From contig NZ_CP154625.1 in assembly GCF_051148895.1 (NCBI RefSeq), positions 310,001 through 374,000 of the forward strand: 64,000 nt of DNA, written 5' to 3'. The position numbers and the translations under genes were made by a program. Source of the stretch: Terrisporobacter vanillatitrophus (lineage in GTDB: Bacteria > Bacillota > Clostridia > Peptostreptococcales > Peptostreptococcaceae). The stretch's first letter is position 1. Each line of letters starts with the position of its first letter. The notes beneath the pieces are model-generated. The model was not told the origin of the DNA and did not search any database. It worked only from the letters and a program-made list of their open reading frames with translations. Of this stretch, positions 41,115 through 49,662 are shown in pieces.

Positions 41115-42440
41115 ATGACAGTAGCTACATTTTGCGATGATATGCTTTTGCTAGCGGTATTTATGTTACTTGGTTTTTTTATAAGAGAAATTATAAAACC
41201 TATGCAGAAATTATTTTTACCATCTTCCCTTATAGGGGGACTATTACTTCTGTTATTAGGACAGCAAGCACTAAATATTGTGGCTGTACCAGAAAGCTTT
41301 AGTGGTTTGCCAAGCGTTCTTATTGATATTGTTATGGCAGCTTTAGTCTTTGGTGTTAATTTTAATAAAGATAAAATCAGTTCCTATCTTGATTATTCAT
41401 GTGTTACAATGGCTTCTTATGGAATGCAAATGTTTTTTGGTGTAGCTCTTGGAGGGCTTCTTGCCAAAGTATGGCCAGGTTTACCAAAAGGTTGGGGAGT
41501 CATGGGAGTTTTTGCCTTTCATGGTGGACATGGAACAGCAGCCGCAGCAGCATCAGCATTTGAAAAATATGGAGTTCAAGGAAATATGGCAGTTGGAATG
41601 GTTCTTTCTACTTTTGGTCTAATTTTTTCTATGGTTATAGGAATGCTAATTATTAATTACGGAGTTAGAAAAGGTTGGGGGACCTATGTAAAAGAGCTAA
41701 AGGAACAACCAGGATATTTCTATGGAGGAGCATTACCTAAAGAACACAGAAAAACTTCTGGTTCTACAGTAACAACAGCTATTAGCATAAATCATTTAGC
41801 ACTTCAAGTTTCATGGCTTCTAGTTGCCTTATTTATTGGAAGGATATTGTTTGATTTTGTTGGACAGTATTCTAGTTTTATAGATGGACTTCCAAGTGTA
41901 CTAAGAGGTGTATTTGGAGGAGCAATTTTATGGAAGATATTAAGAGTAAGTAAATTAGATAAATATGTAGATTTAAAAACTATAAAAATGATTAGTGGAT
42001 TTATATTAGAAATAGTAATATTTACAGCTATGGCTACATTAGACTTAGAATTTATATCTGCATACATTATACCAGTGCTTATATATACAATTGTAATTTG
42101 TGGATTAACAGGTCCAATTATATTTTTCTTATCGTATCATTTATGCAAAGATGAATGGTTTGAAAAAGCATGTATGGCATTTGGAGCAGCAACAGGAAAT
42201 ACATCTACAGGACTTGCACTTGTAAGAGCTATTGATCCAAATTCTCAGTCAAGCGCCGGAGATACTCATGGAGTTTATTCAACTATTATGTCGTGGAAAG
42301 ATAGTTTCGTGGGCTTAGCACCTATGTGGCTTATGAGTGGTATTGCAGTGACAATGGGCGTTGGAATTGCCATAATAGCAGGTTTTGTAGCTATAGGATT
42401 TACGTTTTTTAGCAAAAGGAAAAAGGGAGATATCGTATAA
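41115..42440 (+). CDS. GltS-type sodium/carboxylate symporter
   Basis: Integral membrane protein of 441 residues related to the Na+/glutamate symporter GltS. About ten hydrophobic segments are arranged in two inverted halves, each with a Gly/Ala-rich motif: GVFAFHGGHGTAAAAASAFEKYG split around 135-157 and AFGAATGNTSTGLALVRAIDP near 356-376. GGGGGG lies 8 bases before ATG 41115. Arginines are AGA or AGG only (0 of 8 CGN), unlike the enzyme genes around it. Substrate probably an anionic amino acid or related carboxylate. Confidence 0.82.
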   Translation: MTVATFCDDMLLLAVFMLLGFFIREIIKPMQKLFLPSSLIGGLLLLLLGQQALNIVAVPESFSGLPSVLIDIVMAALVFGVNFNKDKISSYLDYSCVTMASYGMQMFFGVALGGLLAKVWPGLPKGWGVMGVFAFHGGHGTAAAAASAFEKYGVQGNMAVGMVLSTFGLIFSMVIGMLIINYGVRKGWGTYVKELKEQPGYFYGGALPKEHRKTSGSTVTTAISINHLALQVSWLLVALFIGRILFDFVGQYSSFIDGLPSVLRGVFGGAILWKILRVSKLDKYVDLKTIKMISGFILEIVIFTAMATLDLEFISAYIIPVLIYTIVICGLTGPIIFFLSYHLCKDEWFEKACMAFGAATGNTSTGLALVRAIDPNSQSSAGDTHGVYSTIMSWKDSFVGLAPMWLMSGIAVTMGVGIAIIAGFVAIGFTFFSKRKKGDIV

Positions 42441-42475
42441 TAAAGCAAACGGTATCATGAGAGAAAGGGATAAAT

Positions 42476-43888
42476 ATGAATAAAAAACAACTATTTAAAT
42501 TGCTATTAGTAGCATTAGTTACTATTGGTGTTTGGAATTTTCCAACTCCAGCAGGATTAGAAACAGAAACATGGCATATCGTAGCATTATATCTAGGATT
42601 ATTAATTGGTCTTGTTATTAAGCCATTTGTAGAGCCAGTTATTACATTAATTATTGTTGGTTTTGCATCTATGTTTATAGATACCTCTATACTATTAAAT
42701 GGTTTTGGAAATGGTATGGCTTGGTTCATCGCTTTAGTTACAATAGTATGTACAGCCTTTGTTAAAACAGGTTTAGGAAAAAGAATTGCTTATAATTTAT
42801 TATTAAAAGGCGGAAAAACTTCATTAGGTCTTGGATATATATTAGTGTTTACAGATTTAATACTTAGTCCTGCAACAGGTTCAAATGCTTCAAGAACAAG
42901 TATTATTTATCCTATATTCCATAATATAGCTGAAGGTGTAGGTTCAACATCAGAGAAAAATCCAAGAAAACTTGGTGCGTATTTAACAATATTAATGTAT
43001 GTAAGTTCACAAGGAACAGCTGCATTATTCTTAACAGTAATGGCTACTAATGCTATTACAGTTTCTTTAATAACTGAAATGCTAGGAATGACAATCACAT
43101 GGGGAACTTGGTTTATGGCATCAATAGTGCCAATAGGTTTATTCCTATTATTAGCTCCATTTATTATATACAAAGTATATCCACCAGAAATGAAATCTCT
43201 AGATGATATAAAACCTCTGGCACAACAAGGATTAAAAGATCTTGGTCCTATATCATCAGCAGAAAAGAAATTAGCAGTATTATTTATTCTTGCAGTTCTT
43301 GGTTGGATGCTTGGCGATAAATTAACATTTATCAATTTAGATATGAAAGTTGTAGGATTTATGTTCCTTGCATTAGTTCTTTTATTCGATGTATTAAATT
43401 GGGACGATGTAATAGGAGCTAAAGGTGCATGGAATATTTTCATATGGTATGGTGCTTTCTATGGTATAGCTTCATCATTATCAGATGCAGGGTTCTATAC
43501 ATGGTTAGCAGATGTATTAGGAAAGGTATTAGATTTATCACAAATAAATGGATTACTTGTTACAGTTGTGTTAGTTCTAATAAGTTTAGCAGTTAGATAC
43601 TTCTTCGTATCAAATAGTGCATTTGTTGCTTCTTTCTATCCAGTATTATTCACAATAGCATTAACTACACAAGCAGACAAAATGGTAGTAGCATTATTAC
43701 TTGCATTCATGTCACCATTAGGAGCATTATTAACACATTATGGAAATGGAGCCGGGCTAGTTACATTTGCTTCAGATTATGTACCTCAGAAAGATTTCTG
43801 GAAAGTTGGTACTATTATGGTAGGAGTTGCATTAGTGTTATTATTCTGTGTAGGACTTCCATACTGGAAAATTGTAGGTTTATGGTAA
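42476..43888 (+). CDS. DASS-family anion/dicarboxylate transporter
   Basis: 470-residue membrane protein of the divalent anion:Na+ symporter family (CitT, YbhI and 2-oxoglutarate/malate translocator relatives). About twelve hydrophobic segments are present, with DLILSPATGSNASRTSIIYP near 127-146 and SNSAFVASFYPV near 378-389 as the two substrate-site motifs. It starts 35 bases after the GltS-like gene behind GAAAGGG. Arginines are all AGA (0 of 4 CGN). Two carboxylate carriers side by side suggest uptake of substrate and exchange of product. Confidence 0.88.
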   Translation: MNKKQLFKLLLVALVTIGVWNFPTPAGLETETWHIVALYLGLLIGLVIKPFVEPVITLIIVGFASMFIDTSILLNGFGNGMAWFIALVTIVCTAFVKTGLGKRIAYNLLLKGGKTSLGLGYILVFTDLILSPATGSNASRTSIIYPIFHNIAEGVGSTSEKNPRKLGAYLTILMYVSSQGTAALFLTVMATNAITVSLITEMLGMTITWGTWFMASIVPIGLFLLLAPFIIYKVYPPEMKSLDDIKPLAQQGLKDLGPISSAEKKLAVLFILAVLGWMLGDKLTFINLDMKVVGFMFLALVLLFDVLNWDDVIGAKGAWNIFIWYGAFYGIASSLSDAGFYTWLADVLGKVLDLSQINGLLVTVVLVLISLAVRYFFVSNSAFVASFYPVLFTIALTTQADKMVVALLLAFMSPLGALLTHYGNGAGLVTFASDYVPQKDFWKVGTIMVGVALVLLFCVGLPYWKIVGLW

Positions 43889-43906
43889 GAGAAAGGTAAA
43901 TATAAT

Positions 43907-45043
43907 ATGTTAGATTTATTAATTATAAATGGTCATGTTATTGATCCAGCCAATAATGTAGACGAAGTAAAACCTATCGCTATTTATAACGGTAGAATAA
44001 CAAAATATGAAGAAGGTACACAAGCAAAACATACAATTGATGCAAAAGGTAAATATATTTTCCCTGGATTAATTGATGCCCATGCCCATATGTTCCATGA
44101 TGGTACGGAAATAGGTATCTATCCGGATGTTGCATATTTACCAACAGGCGTTACAGCAGCAATAGATTTCTCTGCTGGAGTAGCTAATTATCCAATGTTC
44201 CGTTCTTCAGTAATTGCAAAAAGTAAAATAACTATAAAAAGTTTCTTACAAGTATGCTCAGCTGGATTAACAACAACAAGTTATCACGAGTGTATTAATC
44301 CTAAATATTTTAATCCTGAAAAGATTGAAAGAATTTACAATGAGAATAAAGATAATATTCTTGGATTAAAGATACGTCAAAGTGAGGAGTTAGCAGAAGG
44401 ACTAGGTATTGAACCTTTAAAAGCAACAATAAAAATAGCTGAAAAAATAGGTTGCCCAGTAGAAGTACATTGTACTAATCTACCTGTACCAACAAGTGAA
44501 GTACTTGAAGTATTACGTCCTGGTGATATCTTTGAACATGTTTATCAAGGTGCTCAAAATACAATTATTGATGAGAACGGAAAGCTATATGATTGTGTTA
44601 AGGAAGCAAGAGAACGTGGTATTATATTTGATACTGCAGAAGGTAGAAAACATGGGGACTTTGAAGTAATGCTTGCAGCAAAAGAACAAGGATTTATTGC
44701 AGATATGTGTAGTACAGACTTGGTTCTTGGAAGTATGTTTAGAAGACCCATATTCTCTTTACCAAACTTAATGTCTCGTTACATCTGTATGGGAATACCA
44801 ATGGCAGATGTAGTTAGAATGGCAACAGAGCGTCCAGCTAAACTTATGAAGATGGAAGGCGAAATTGGTTGTCTAAATGAAGGTGCGAGAGCCGATGTTG
44901 CAATTTTCGATTGGATAGATTTTGAACAATTATATAAAGACTGGAAAGGAACAGAATTCATTGCGAACAAGTTGCTTAAACCAGAAATGACAATTAAAGA
45001 TGGACAAATTATGTATTGTGCACCTGATTATTTTTATGAATAA
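43907..45043 (+). CDS. amidohydrolase/deacetylase (COG3964-like)
   Basis: Metal-dependent TIM-barrel hydrolase of 378 residues, related to dihydroorotase and N-acyl deacetylases. Metal ligands are visible: DAHAHM near 58-63, a likely carbamylated Lys in GLKIRQS near 152, His in VEVHCTN near 185, His in FEHVYQG near 208 and Asp in CSTDL near 269. N- and C-terminal beta segments complete the fold. GAGAAAGG precedes ATG, 18 bases after the DASS gene. It probably removes an N-acyl group or opens a cyclic amide, releasing an amino or hydroxy acid for the dehydrogenases. Confidence 0.85.
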   Translation: MLDLLIINGHVIDPANNVDEVKPIAIYNGRITKYEEGTQAKHTIDAKGKYIFPGLIDAHAHMFHDGTEIGIYPDVAYLPTGVTAAIDFSAGVANYPMFRSSVIAKSKITIKSFLQVCSAGLTTTSYHECINPKYFNPEKIERIYNENKDNILGLKIRQSEELAEGLGIEPLKATIKIAEKIGCPVEVHCTNLPVPTSEVLEVLRPGDIFEHVYQGAQNTIIDENGKLYDCVKEARERGIIFDTAEGRKHGDFEVMLAAKEQGFIADMCSTDLVLGSMFRRPIFSLPNLMSRYICMGIPMADVVRMATERPAKLMKMEGEIGCLNEGARADVAIFDWIDFEQLYKDWKGTEFIANKLLKPEMTIKDGQIMYCAPDYFYE

Positions 45044-45065
45044 TAGGTAAGCAAATTTAAATATT

Positions 45066-45107
45066 ATAGCAGATTATGAGCAATATTATAAGTTCATAAT
45101 CTGCTAT
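45066..45107 (+). terminator. 14-bp hairpin before the GldA-like gene
   Basis: Perfect inverted repeat (45066-45079 with 45094-45107) with a 14-base loop. It has only a weak T-rich tail, so it may be a partial terminator or an mRNA processing/stability element between the amidohydrolase and dehydrogenase genes. Confidence 0.55.
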
Positions 45108-45130
45108 ATTTGTTAAGAGGAGAGGTATAT

Positions 45131-46222
45131 ATGAAAAATGACTATTTAGATAATGCTATTAAATTTGGTGCAGGTAGATATCAGCAAGGTATAGGACTTC
45201 TTGAAAAATGTGGAGCAGAATTAAAACGATTTGGAAAGAAAGTGTATATTGTGTCTGGTGTTCGCGCCTTTGAAGCTGTAAAAGAAAGATTATTACCATC
45301 ACTTGAGCGTGAAGAAATTAATTATGTTGTGGAAATATTTGAGGAAGCCTGTAGCTATAAGGCAGCAGCAGAATGTGCAGAAAAATGTTTAGAAGCAGGT
45401 TGTGATGAGGTAGTTGGAATAGGTGGAGGAAAAATTATGGATTTTTCTAAAGCAGTAGCTAAATCAGCAGGAGTTGGAGTAGTTAATATACCAACTTCAA
45501 TATCTACATGTGCAGCATTTACTAATATGAGTGTTATGTATACTACAGATGGAATATATGATGGTAGTTGGCGCTATGAATATGAGGTAGATGCTGTTAT
45601 AGTAGATTTGGATATTATAGTAAATTGTCCTTCTCGTTTTGCAGCAGCTGGGATCCTAGATGCTATGGCAAAGAAAATAGAAATTCAAAATGGAAAAGCA
45701 GTTATGTTACCAGATGAAAATACATTTGATAAGTATACTTCCTACAGAATAGCTGAATATGCCTATGATATATTAGAGTATTATGGAAAACAAGCTATTA
45801 AAGATATAGAAAAAAATAAAATAACAACTGCAGTAGAGTACGTGACTTTTATTAATATAGCAGTTACTGGATTGATAGCGAACATTACGAAAAGTTTTAA
45901 CCAAGCTGCCTTAGCACATGAGATGTATTATGGAATTCGTACATATTTTACAAAAGTGGCAGAAAAAGTGCTTCATGGAGAAATTGTAGCAGTAGGTTTG
46001 TTTGTACAACTATACTACAATAGATTGTCATCCCACAAAGAAAAACTATTGAATTATATGAAAGAAATGAATATGCCATTAACATTAAGTGAATTAGGTA
46101 TTGATATAACAGATGATAATTTGAATATATTGGAAACATATTTGCTTCAATCACCATATGTAGAATGTAGTAAAGAAAGTCAAAATTTAATTCATGAAGC
46201 AATAACTCATATTAAATATTAA
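45131..46222 (+). CDS. GldA-like iron/zinc alcohol or hydroxycarboxylate dehydrogenase
   Basis: 363-residue member of the glycerol dehydrogenase/HcxB group. The NAD-binding GIGGGKIMDFSKAVA is near 94-108 and NIPTSISTCAAFTNMSVMY near 118-136; metal ligands are Asp in GILDAMAKK, His in ALAHEM and His in VLHGE. In this family some members reduce 2-oxo acids rather than oxidise glycerol, which would fit the carboxylate theme of the cluster. AAGAGGAGAGG precedes ATG 45131. Six of 10 arginine codons are CGN. Confidence 0.85.
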   Translation: MKNDYLDNAIKFGAGRYQQGIGLLEKCGAELKRFGKKVYIVSGVRAFEAVKERLLPSLEREEINYVVEIFEEACSYKAAAECAEKCLEAGCDEVVGIGGGKIMDFSKAVAKSAGVGVVNIPTSISTCAAFTNMSVMYTTDGIYDGSWRYEYEVDAVIVDLDIIVNCPSRFAAAGILDAMAKKIEIQNGKAVMLPDENTFDKYTSYRIAEYAYDILEYYGKQAIKDIEKNKITTAVEYVTFINIAVTGLIANITKSFNQAALAHEMYYGIRTYFTKVAEKVLHGEIVAVGLFVQLYYNRLSSHKEKLLNYMKEMNMPLTLSELGIDITDDNLNILETYLLQSPYVECSKESQNLIHEAITHIKY

Positions 46223-46283
46223 AAGTTTCTGATATATGATGTTCTAGATATAAAATTACCTATATTTAATTATTCAAAAACTA

Positions 46284-46311
46284 TTTACAAAAAAATTAGA
46301 TATGATACAAT
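46284..46311 (+). promoter_or_regulatory. promoter of the purine-riboswitch transcript
   Basis: TTTACA at 46284-46289, 16-bp spacer, TACAAT at 46306-46311, placing the start just before the aptamer. Confidence 0.65.
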
Positions 46312-46327
46312 AAGATAAAATTAAATG

Positions 46328-46397
46328 ACTCGTATATTTGACGGTAATATGGTCCGTAAGTTTCTACCTACTAACCCTAAATTAGTAGACTACGAGG
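46328..46397 (+). promoter_or_regulatory. purine riboswitch, guanine class
   Basis: Three-way-junction aptamer: P1 CTCGTA (46329-46334) with TACGAG (46391-46396), the P2/P3 hairpins, and core AATATGGTC...GTTTCTACC. The specificity base in the GACTAC segment is C (46390), as in guanine/hypoxanthine-binding members; adenine riboswitches have U. Downstream genes for xanthine uptake and salvage agree. Confidence 0.95.
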
Positions 46398-46458
46398 TAT
46401 AGTTTAAAGAATATATAAATATAAATTAACTTAGGTTATTTTGTATTTATTTTGAGCT

Positions 46459-46492
46459 AAACACCTCGATATTTATATCGAGGTGTTTTTTG
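46459..46492 (+). terminator. riboswitch-controlled terminator of pbuX-xpt
   Basis: 11-bp stem ACACCTCGATA with its complement, followed by six T. ACCTCG in its 5' arm (46463-46468) can instead pair with CGAGGT of the aptamer P1 (46393-46398), forming the antiterminator. Purine binding would hold P1 and switch transcription off. Confidence 0.9.
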
Positions 46493-46565
46493 GTTCTTAA
46501 AAATTCTATGAAACTATGAGAAACTGAGTCATAAACACAAAAATAAAATTACGGGAGATAGTGTT

Positions 46566-47912
46566 ATGAGTTCATCAAACAAAAAACAATTAAACAATTT
46601 AAAGTATGGGGTTGAAGATAATCCAACCTTGGCTACAAAGGTTCTTCTAGGACTTCAGCATATATTTGCGGCATTTGGAGGAATTATAGTTGTTCCATTA
46701 GTAATATCTAGTGCATTAGGATTTGATGCTACTATGTCAACCGCTGTAATTAGTGCATCAATATTAGCAGCAGGTATAGCTACAATAATCCAAGCAAAAG
46801 GAGTCGGTAGAATAGGATCTAAGGTTGCATGTATCATGGGAACAGATTTTACTTTTGTATCACCAGCTATATCGGTAGGTTCTGTATTAGGATTGCCAGG
46901 AATAATAGGAGCAACAATTTTAGGCGCATTTTTTGAAATTATATTAAGTTATTTTATAAAGCCTTTAATGAAGTTATTTCCACCAATAGTAACAGGTACA
47001 GTAGTTTGCTTAATAGGACTTACGCTACTTCCAGTATCAATGGACTGGGCAGCTGGAGGAGTAGGAGCAGCTGATTATGGTAGCTTAGCAAATGTATCAA
47101 TAGCAATGCTTGTTATGATAATTACTTTACTTTTAAATAGATACGGAAAAGGAATGTTAAGTAGTGCATCTATACTTATAGGAATGGTTATAGGATATAT
47201 AATTTGTATACCTCTTGGAAAAGTTGATTTTTCATCAGTAACACAAGCAAACTTTATAGCAATACCACAAATATTCCAATATGGAGTAACCTTTGATTTA
47301 AAAGCTTTAATAGCATTCTTACCAGCATATTTTGTTACAACAATAGAGACTGTAGGTTGCTTAAAAGCTATAGGTGAAGTATCTAACGTAGATATGGATG
47401 ATAAAAGAGTTGGATCGGGAGTATTAGCTGATGGTGTAGGAAGTATGATTGGTGGAGCTGTGGGAGCATTCCCAAATACATCTTTCAGCCAAAATGTAGG
47501 ATTAATACCATTAACAAAAGTGGCAAGTAAACATGTGGCAATAATGGCAGGTATATTATTAGTTATACTTGGTTTATTCCCTCAATTTGCAGCTTTAATA
47601 AATGGAATACCACAACCAGTTCTTGGTGGTGTTGGTATAGTAATGTTTGGAACTGTTGCAGCAGCAGGAATAAAAACATTAAGTAGAGTAGAAATAAATG
47701 ATAGAAATCTATTAATAATAGCAACTTCTATAGGCCTTGGCCTTGGGGTTACTTTTAGACCAGACTTTATATCACAATTACCAGAAGGATTACAAATGAT
47801 ATTTTCTTCAGGTATATCAACTGGAACAATAGTTGCTTTACTTTTAAATATAATACTTACAGAAGGCAAAAAAGAAAAAAATAATAATGAATTAAATAGA
47901 GAGGCAATATAA
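46566..47912 (+). CDS. pbuX: xanthine permease (NCS2 family)
   Basis: Proton-coupled purine base permease of 448 residues with about 12-14 membrane segments. Family motifs LLGLQHIFAAFGG (about 28-40), GTDFTFVSPA and the signature segment around FPNTSFSQNVGLIPLTKVAS (about 302-321) are present. Control by a guanine-class riboswitch and pairing with xpt support xanthine over uracil as substrate. The xpt start lies 1 base after its stop codon. Confidence 0.92.
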   Translation: MSSSNKKQLNNLKYGVEDNPTLATKVLLGLQHIFAAFGGIIVVPLVISSALGFDATMSTAVISASILAAGIATIIQAKGVGRIGSKVACIMGTDFTFVSPAISVGSVLGLPGIIGATILGAFFEIILSYFIKPLMKLFPPIVTGTVVCLIGLTLLPVSMDWAAGGVGAADYGSLANVSIAMLVMIITLLLNRYGKGMLSSASILIGMVIGYIICIPLGKVDFSSVTQANFIAIPQIFQYGVTFDLKALIAFLPAYFVTTIETVGCLKAIGEVSNVDMDDKRVGSGVLADGVGSMIGGAVGAFPNTSFSQNVGLIPLTKVASKHVAIMAGILLVILGLFPQFAALINGIPQPVLGGVGIVMFGTVAAAGIKTLSRVEINDRNLLIIATSIGLGLGVTFRPDFISQLPEGLQMIFSSGISTGTIVALLLNIILTEGKKEKNNNELNREAI

Positions 47913-47913
47913 A

Positions 47914-48486
47914 ATGAAAGTATTAAAAGATAGAATATTAAAAGATGGAAGATCATTAAATGAAACAGTTCTTAAAGTAGATTCATTTTTAAATCATCAA
48001 GTAGATGCAAAATTAATGTATGAAATGGGAACTTACTTCAAAGAATATTTCAAAAATCATGGTATAACTAGAATACTTACAATAGAAAGTTCAGGAATAG
48101 CACCAACTGCTATGACTGCCCTTCAAATGGAATTACCTATGGTAACTTTAAAAAAACAACAATCTAAAATATTAAATGGAGAAGTTTATCAAACAACAGT
48201 ACACTCATTTACAAAAGCTATGAACTACGAATTAACTTTATCTAAAAACTACATTAATGCTGATGATAAAGTTCTTATAATAGACGATTTCTTAGCAAAT
48301 GGAGAAGCAGCTTTAGGAGCAGCTAGACTAGTAGAAGAAGCTGGAGCAACTGTTGCTGGAATAGGAATTGTTATAGAAAAATCTTTCCAAGTTGGAAGAG
48401 GGAAGTTAGAAGAAAAAGGATATGATGTTTATTCCTTAGCTAGAGTAGCTAAACTAGGAAAAGACTTAATAGAATTTTTAGATTAA
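47914..48486 (+). CDS. xpt: xanthine phosphoribosyltransferase
   Basis: Salvage enzyme of 190 residues that converts xanthine and PRPP to XMP. The PRPP loop VLIIDDFLANGEA is near 124-136, and the N-terminal SLNETVLKVDSFLNHQVDAKL is split over 14-34 as in the family. GAGG lies inside the end of pbuX. Same riboswitch-controlled transcript; a strong terminator follows. Confidence 0.96.
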   Translation: MKVLKDRILKDGRSLNETVLKVDSFLNHQVDAKLMYEMGTYFKEYFKNHGITRILTIESSGIAPTAMTALQMELPMVTLKKQQSKILNGEVYQTTVHSFTKAMNYELTLSKNYINADDKVLIIDDFLANGEAALGAARLVEEAGATVAGIGIVIEKSFQVGRGKLEEKGYDVYSLARVAKLGKDLIEFLD

Positions 48487-48548
48487 TAAATTAAAATTAT
48501 AAATAATTTATCTTAAGAGTTATTATTCAACATATGCTGTTTTGTTTT

Positions 48549-48589
48549 AGGAGAAGTAATACAAATTTTGTATTATTTCTCCTTTTTTA
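48549..48589 (+). terminator. terminator of pbuX-xpt
   Basis: 17-bp stem with one G-U (48549-48565 with 48567-48583) followed by TTTTTT. Confidence 0.9.
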
Positions 48590-48614
48590 TTTTGACCATA
48601 TGAGCGAAGTGAAT

Positions 48615-48653
48615 TTTACACAGACTTAACCTAAATCTAATATACATTTAACC
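48615..48653 (+). promoter_or_regulatory. tandem PhoP boxes upstream of pstC
   Basis: TTTACA (48615), TTAACC (48626), CTAATA (48637) and TTAACC (48648) lie at an exact 11-bp period about 75 bases before pstC, the same arrangement as before pstS. This supports independent phosphate control of the detached permease operon. Confidence 0.8.
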
Positions 48654-48728
48654 TTTAGAATGTATCATTGAATTGTAGAAATATAAAAATACATTTAAAT
48701 AAATTGAAAGAATGAAGGGGGAAATGTT

Positions 48729-49661
48729 TTGATTAATCAACAGATTACAGGAAAAAATCAAATCGTCACCAAAGATAAAAATAAAGACAACAATAATAAT
48801 AGAAAATATTTAGTAGAGAAGATATCAAGTAAAGTATTTATGATAAGTGCATCAATATCGGTAATAAGTTTACTATTGATTATAGGATTCGTATTTTATA
48901 AAGGTTTAACGCCATTTTTATTTAAAGGATATTCATTTGTAGACTTCCTAACAGGAACAGATTGGTTACCAAGCTCAAATAAATTTGGTGTGGCTCCAAT
49001 GATAGTAGCATCTATATTAGCTACAATGGGTTCTTTAATAATAGGAGTTCCAATAGGAATATTTACAGCAGTATTTTTAGCTGAGATAGCACCAAAGCCT
49101 GTGCAAAAAATTATATCACCAGCAGTAGAATTACTTGCAGGAATACCTTCCGTATTATATGGATTATTTGGTTTAGCATTTATAGTACCAAATATTCAAA
49201 AACTATTAAATTTACCAAAAGGACAAAGTTTATTAGCAGTAATACTAGTTTTAGCAATAATGATGTTACCAACAATAATATCAGTTTCACAAACTGCAAT
49301 AAAAGCAGTACCAAAAGCTTATAAAGAAGGATCATTGGCCCTTGGAGCATCAAAGATAGAAACTATTTTTAAGGTTCTTTTACCAGCAGCAAAATCAGGA
49401 ATACTTGCAGCGGTAGTATTAGGAATAGGTAGAGCTATAGGGGAAACAATGGCAGTTATATTAGTTGCAGGAAATTCACCTGTTATACCTACTTCTATTG
49501 TAGACAGTGTAAGACCTTTAACTACAAATATAGCTCTTGAAATGGGATATGCATACGGAACGCATCAAGAAATGCTATTTGCTACAGGTGTTGTATTATT
49601 CATGTTTATACTAATACTTAATCTAGTATTAAGAAAACTTACTAGTAAGGGAGATCAGTAA
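48729..49661 (+). CDS. pstC: phosphate ABC transporter permease PstC
   Basis: Inner-membrane permease of 310 residues with six hydrophobic segments. The EAA-type cytoplasmic loop EGSLALGASKIETIFKVLLP is near 202-221, and LAEIAPKPVQKIISPAVELLAGIPSVLYG marks the family around 119-147. TTG start at 48729 behind GGGGGA; an ATG at 48724 leads straight into a stop in another frame. First gene of pstCAB-phoU here. Confidence 0.95.
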   Translation: MINQQITGKNQIVTKDKNKDNNNNRKYLVEKISSKVFMISASISVISLLLIIGFVFYKGLTPFLFKGYSFVDFLTGTDWLPSSNKFGVAPMIVASILATMGSLIIGVPIGIFTAVFLAEIAPKPVQKIISPAVELLAGIPSVLYGLFGLAFIVPNIQKLLNLPKGQSLLAVILVLAIMMLPTIISVSQTAIKAVPKAYKEGSLALGASKIETIFKVLLPAAKSGILAAVVLGIGRAIGETMAVILVAGNSPVIPTSIVDSVRPLTTNIALEMGYAYGTHQEMLFATGVVLFMFILILNLVLRKLTSKGDQ

Positions 49662-49662
49662 G

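Noticed and set aside
42907..43443. 178-codon minus-strand frame
   Set aside because: It opposes the DASS transporter gene in full; the plus-strand protein has clear family motifs.
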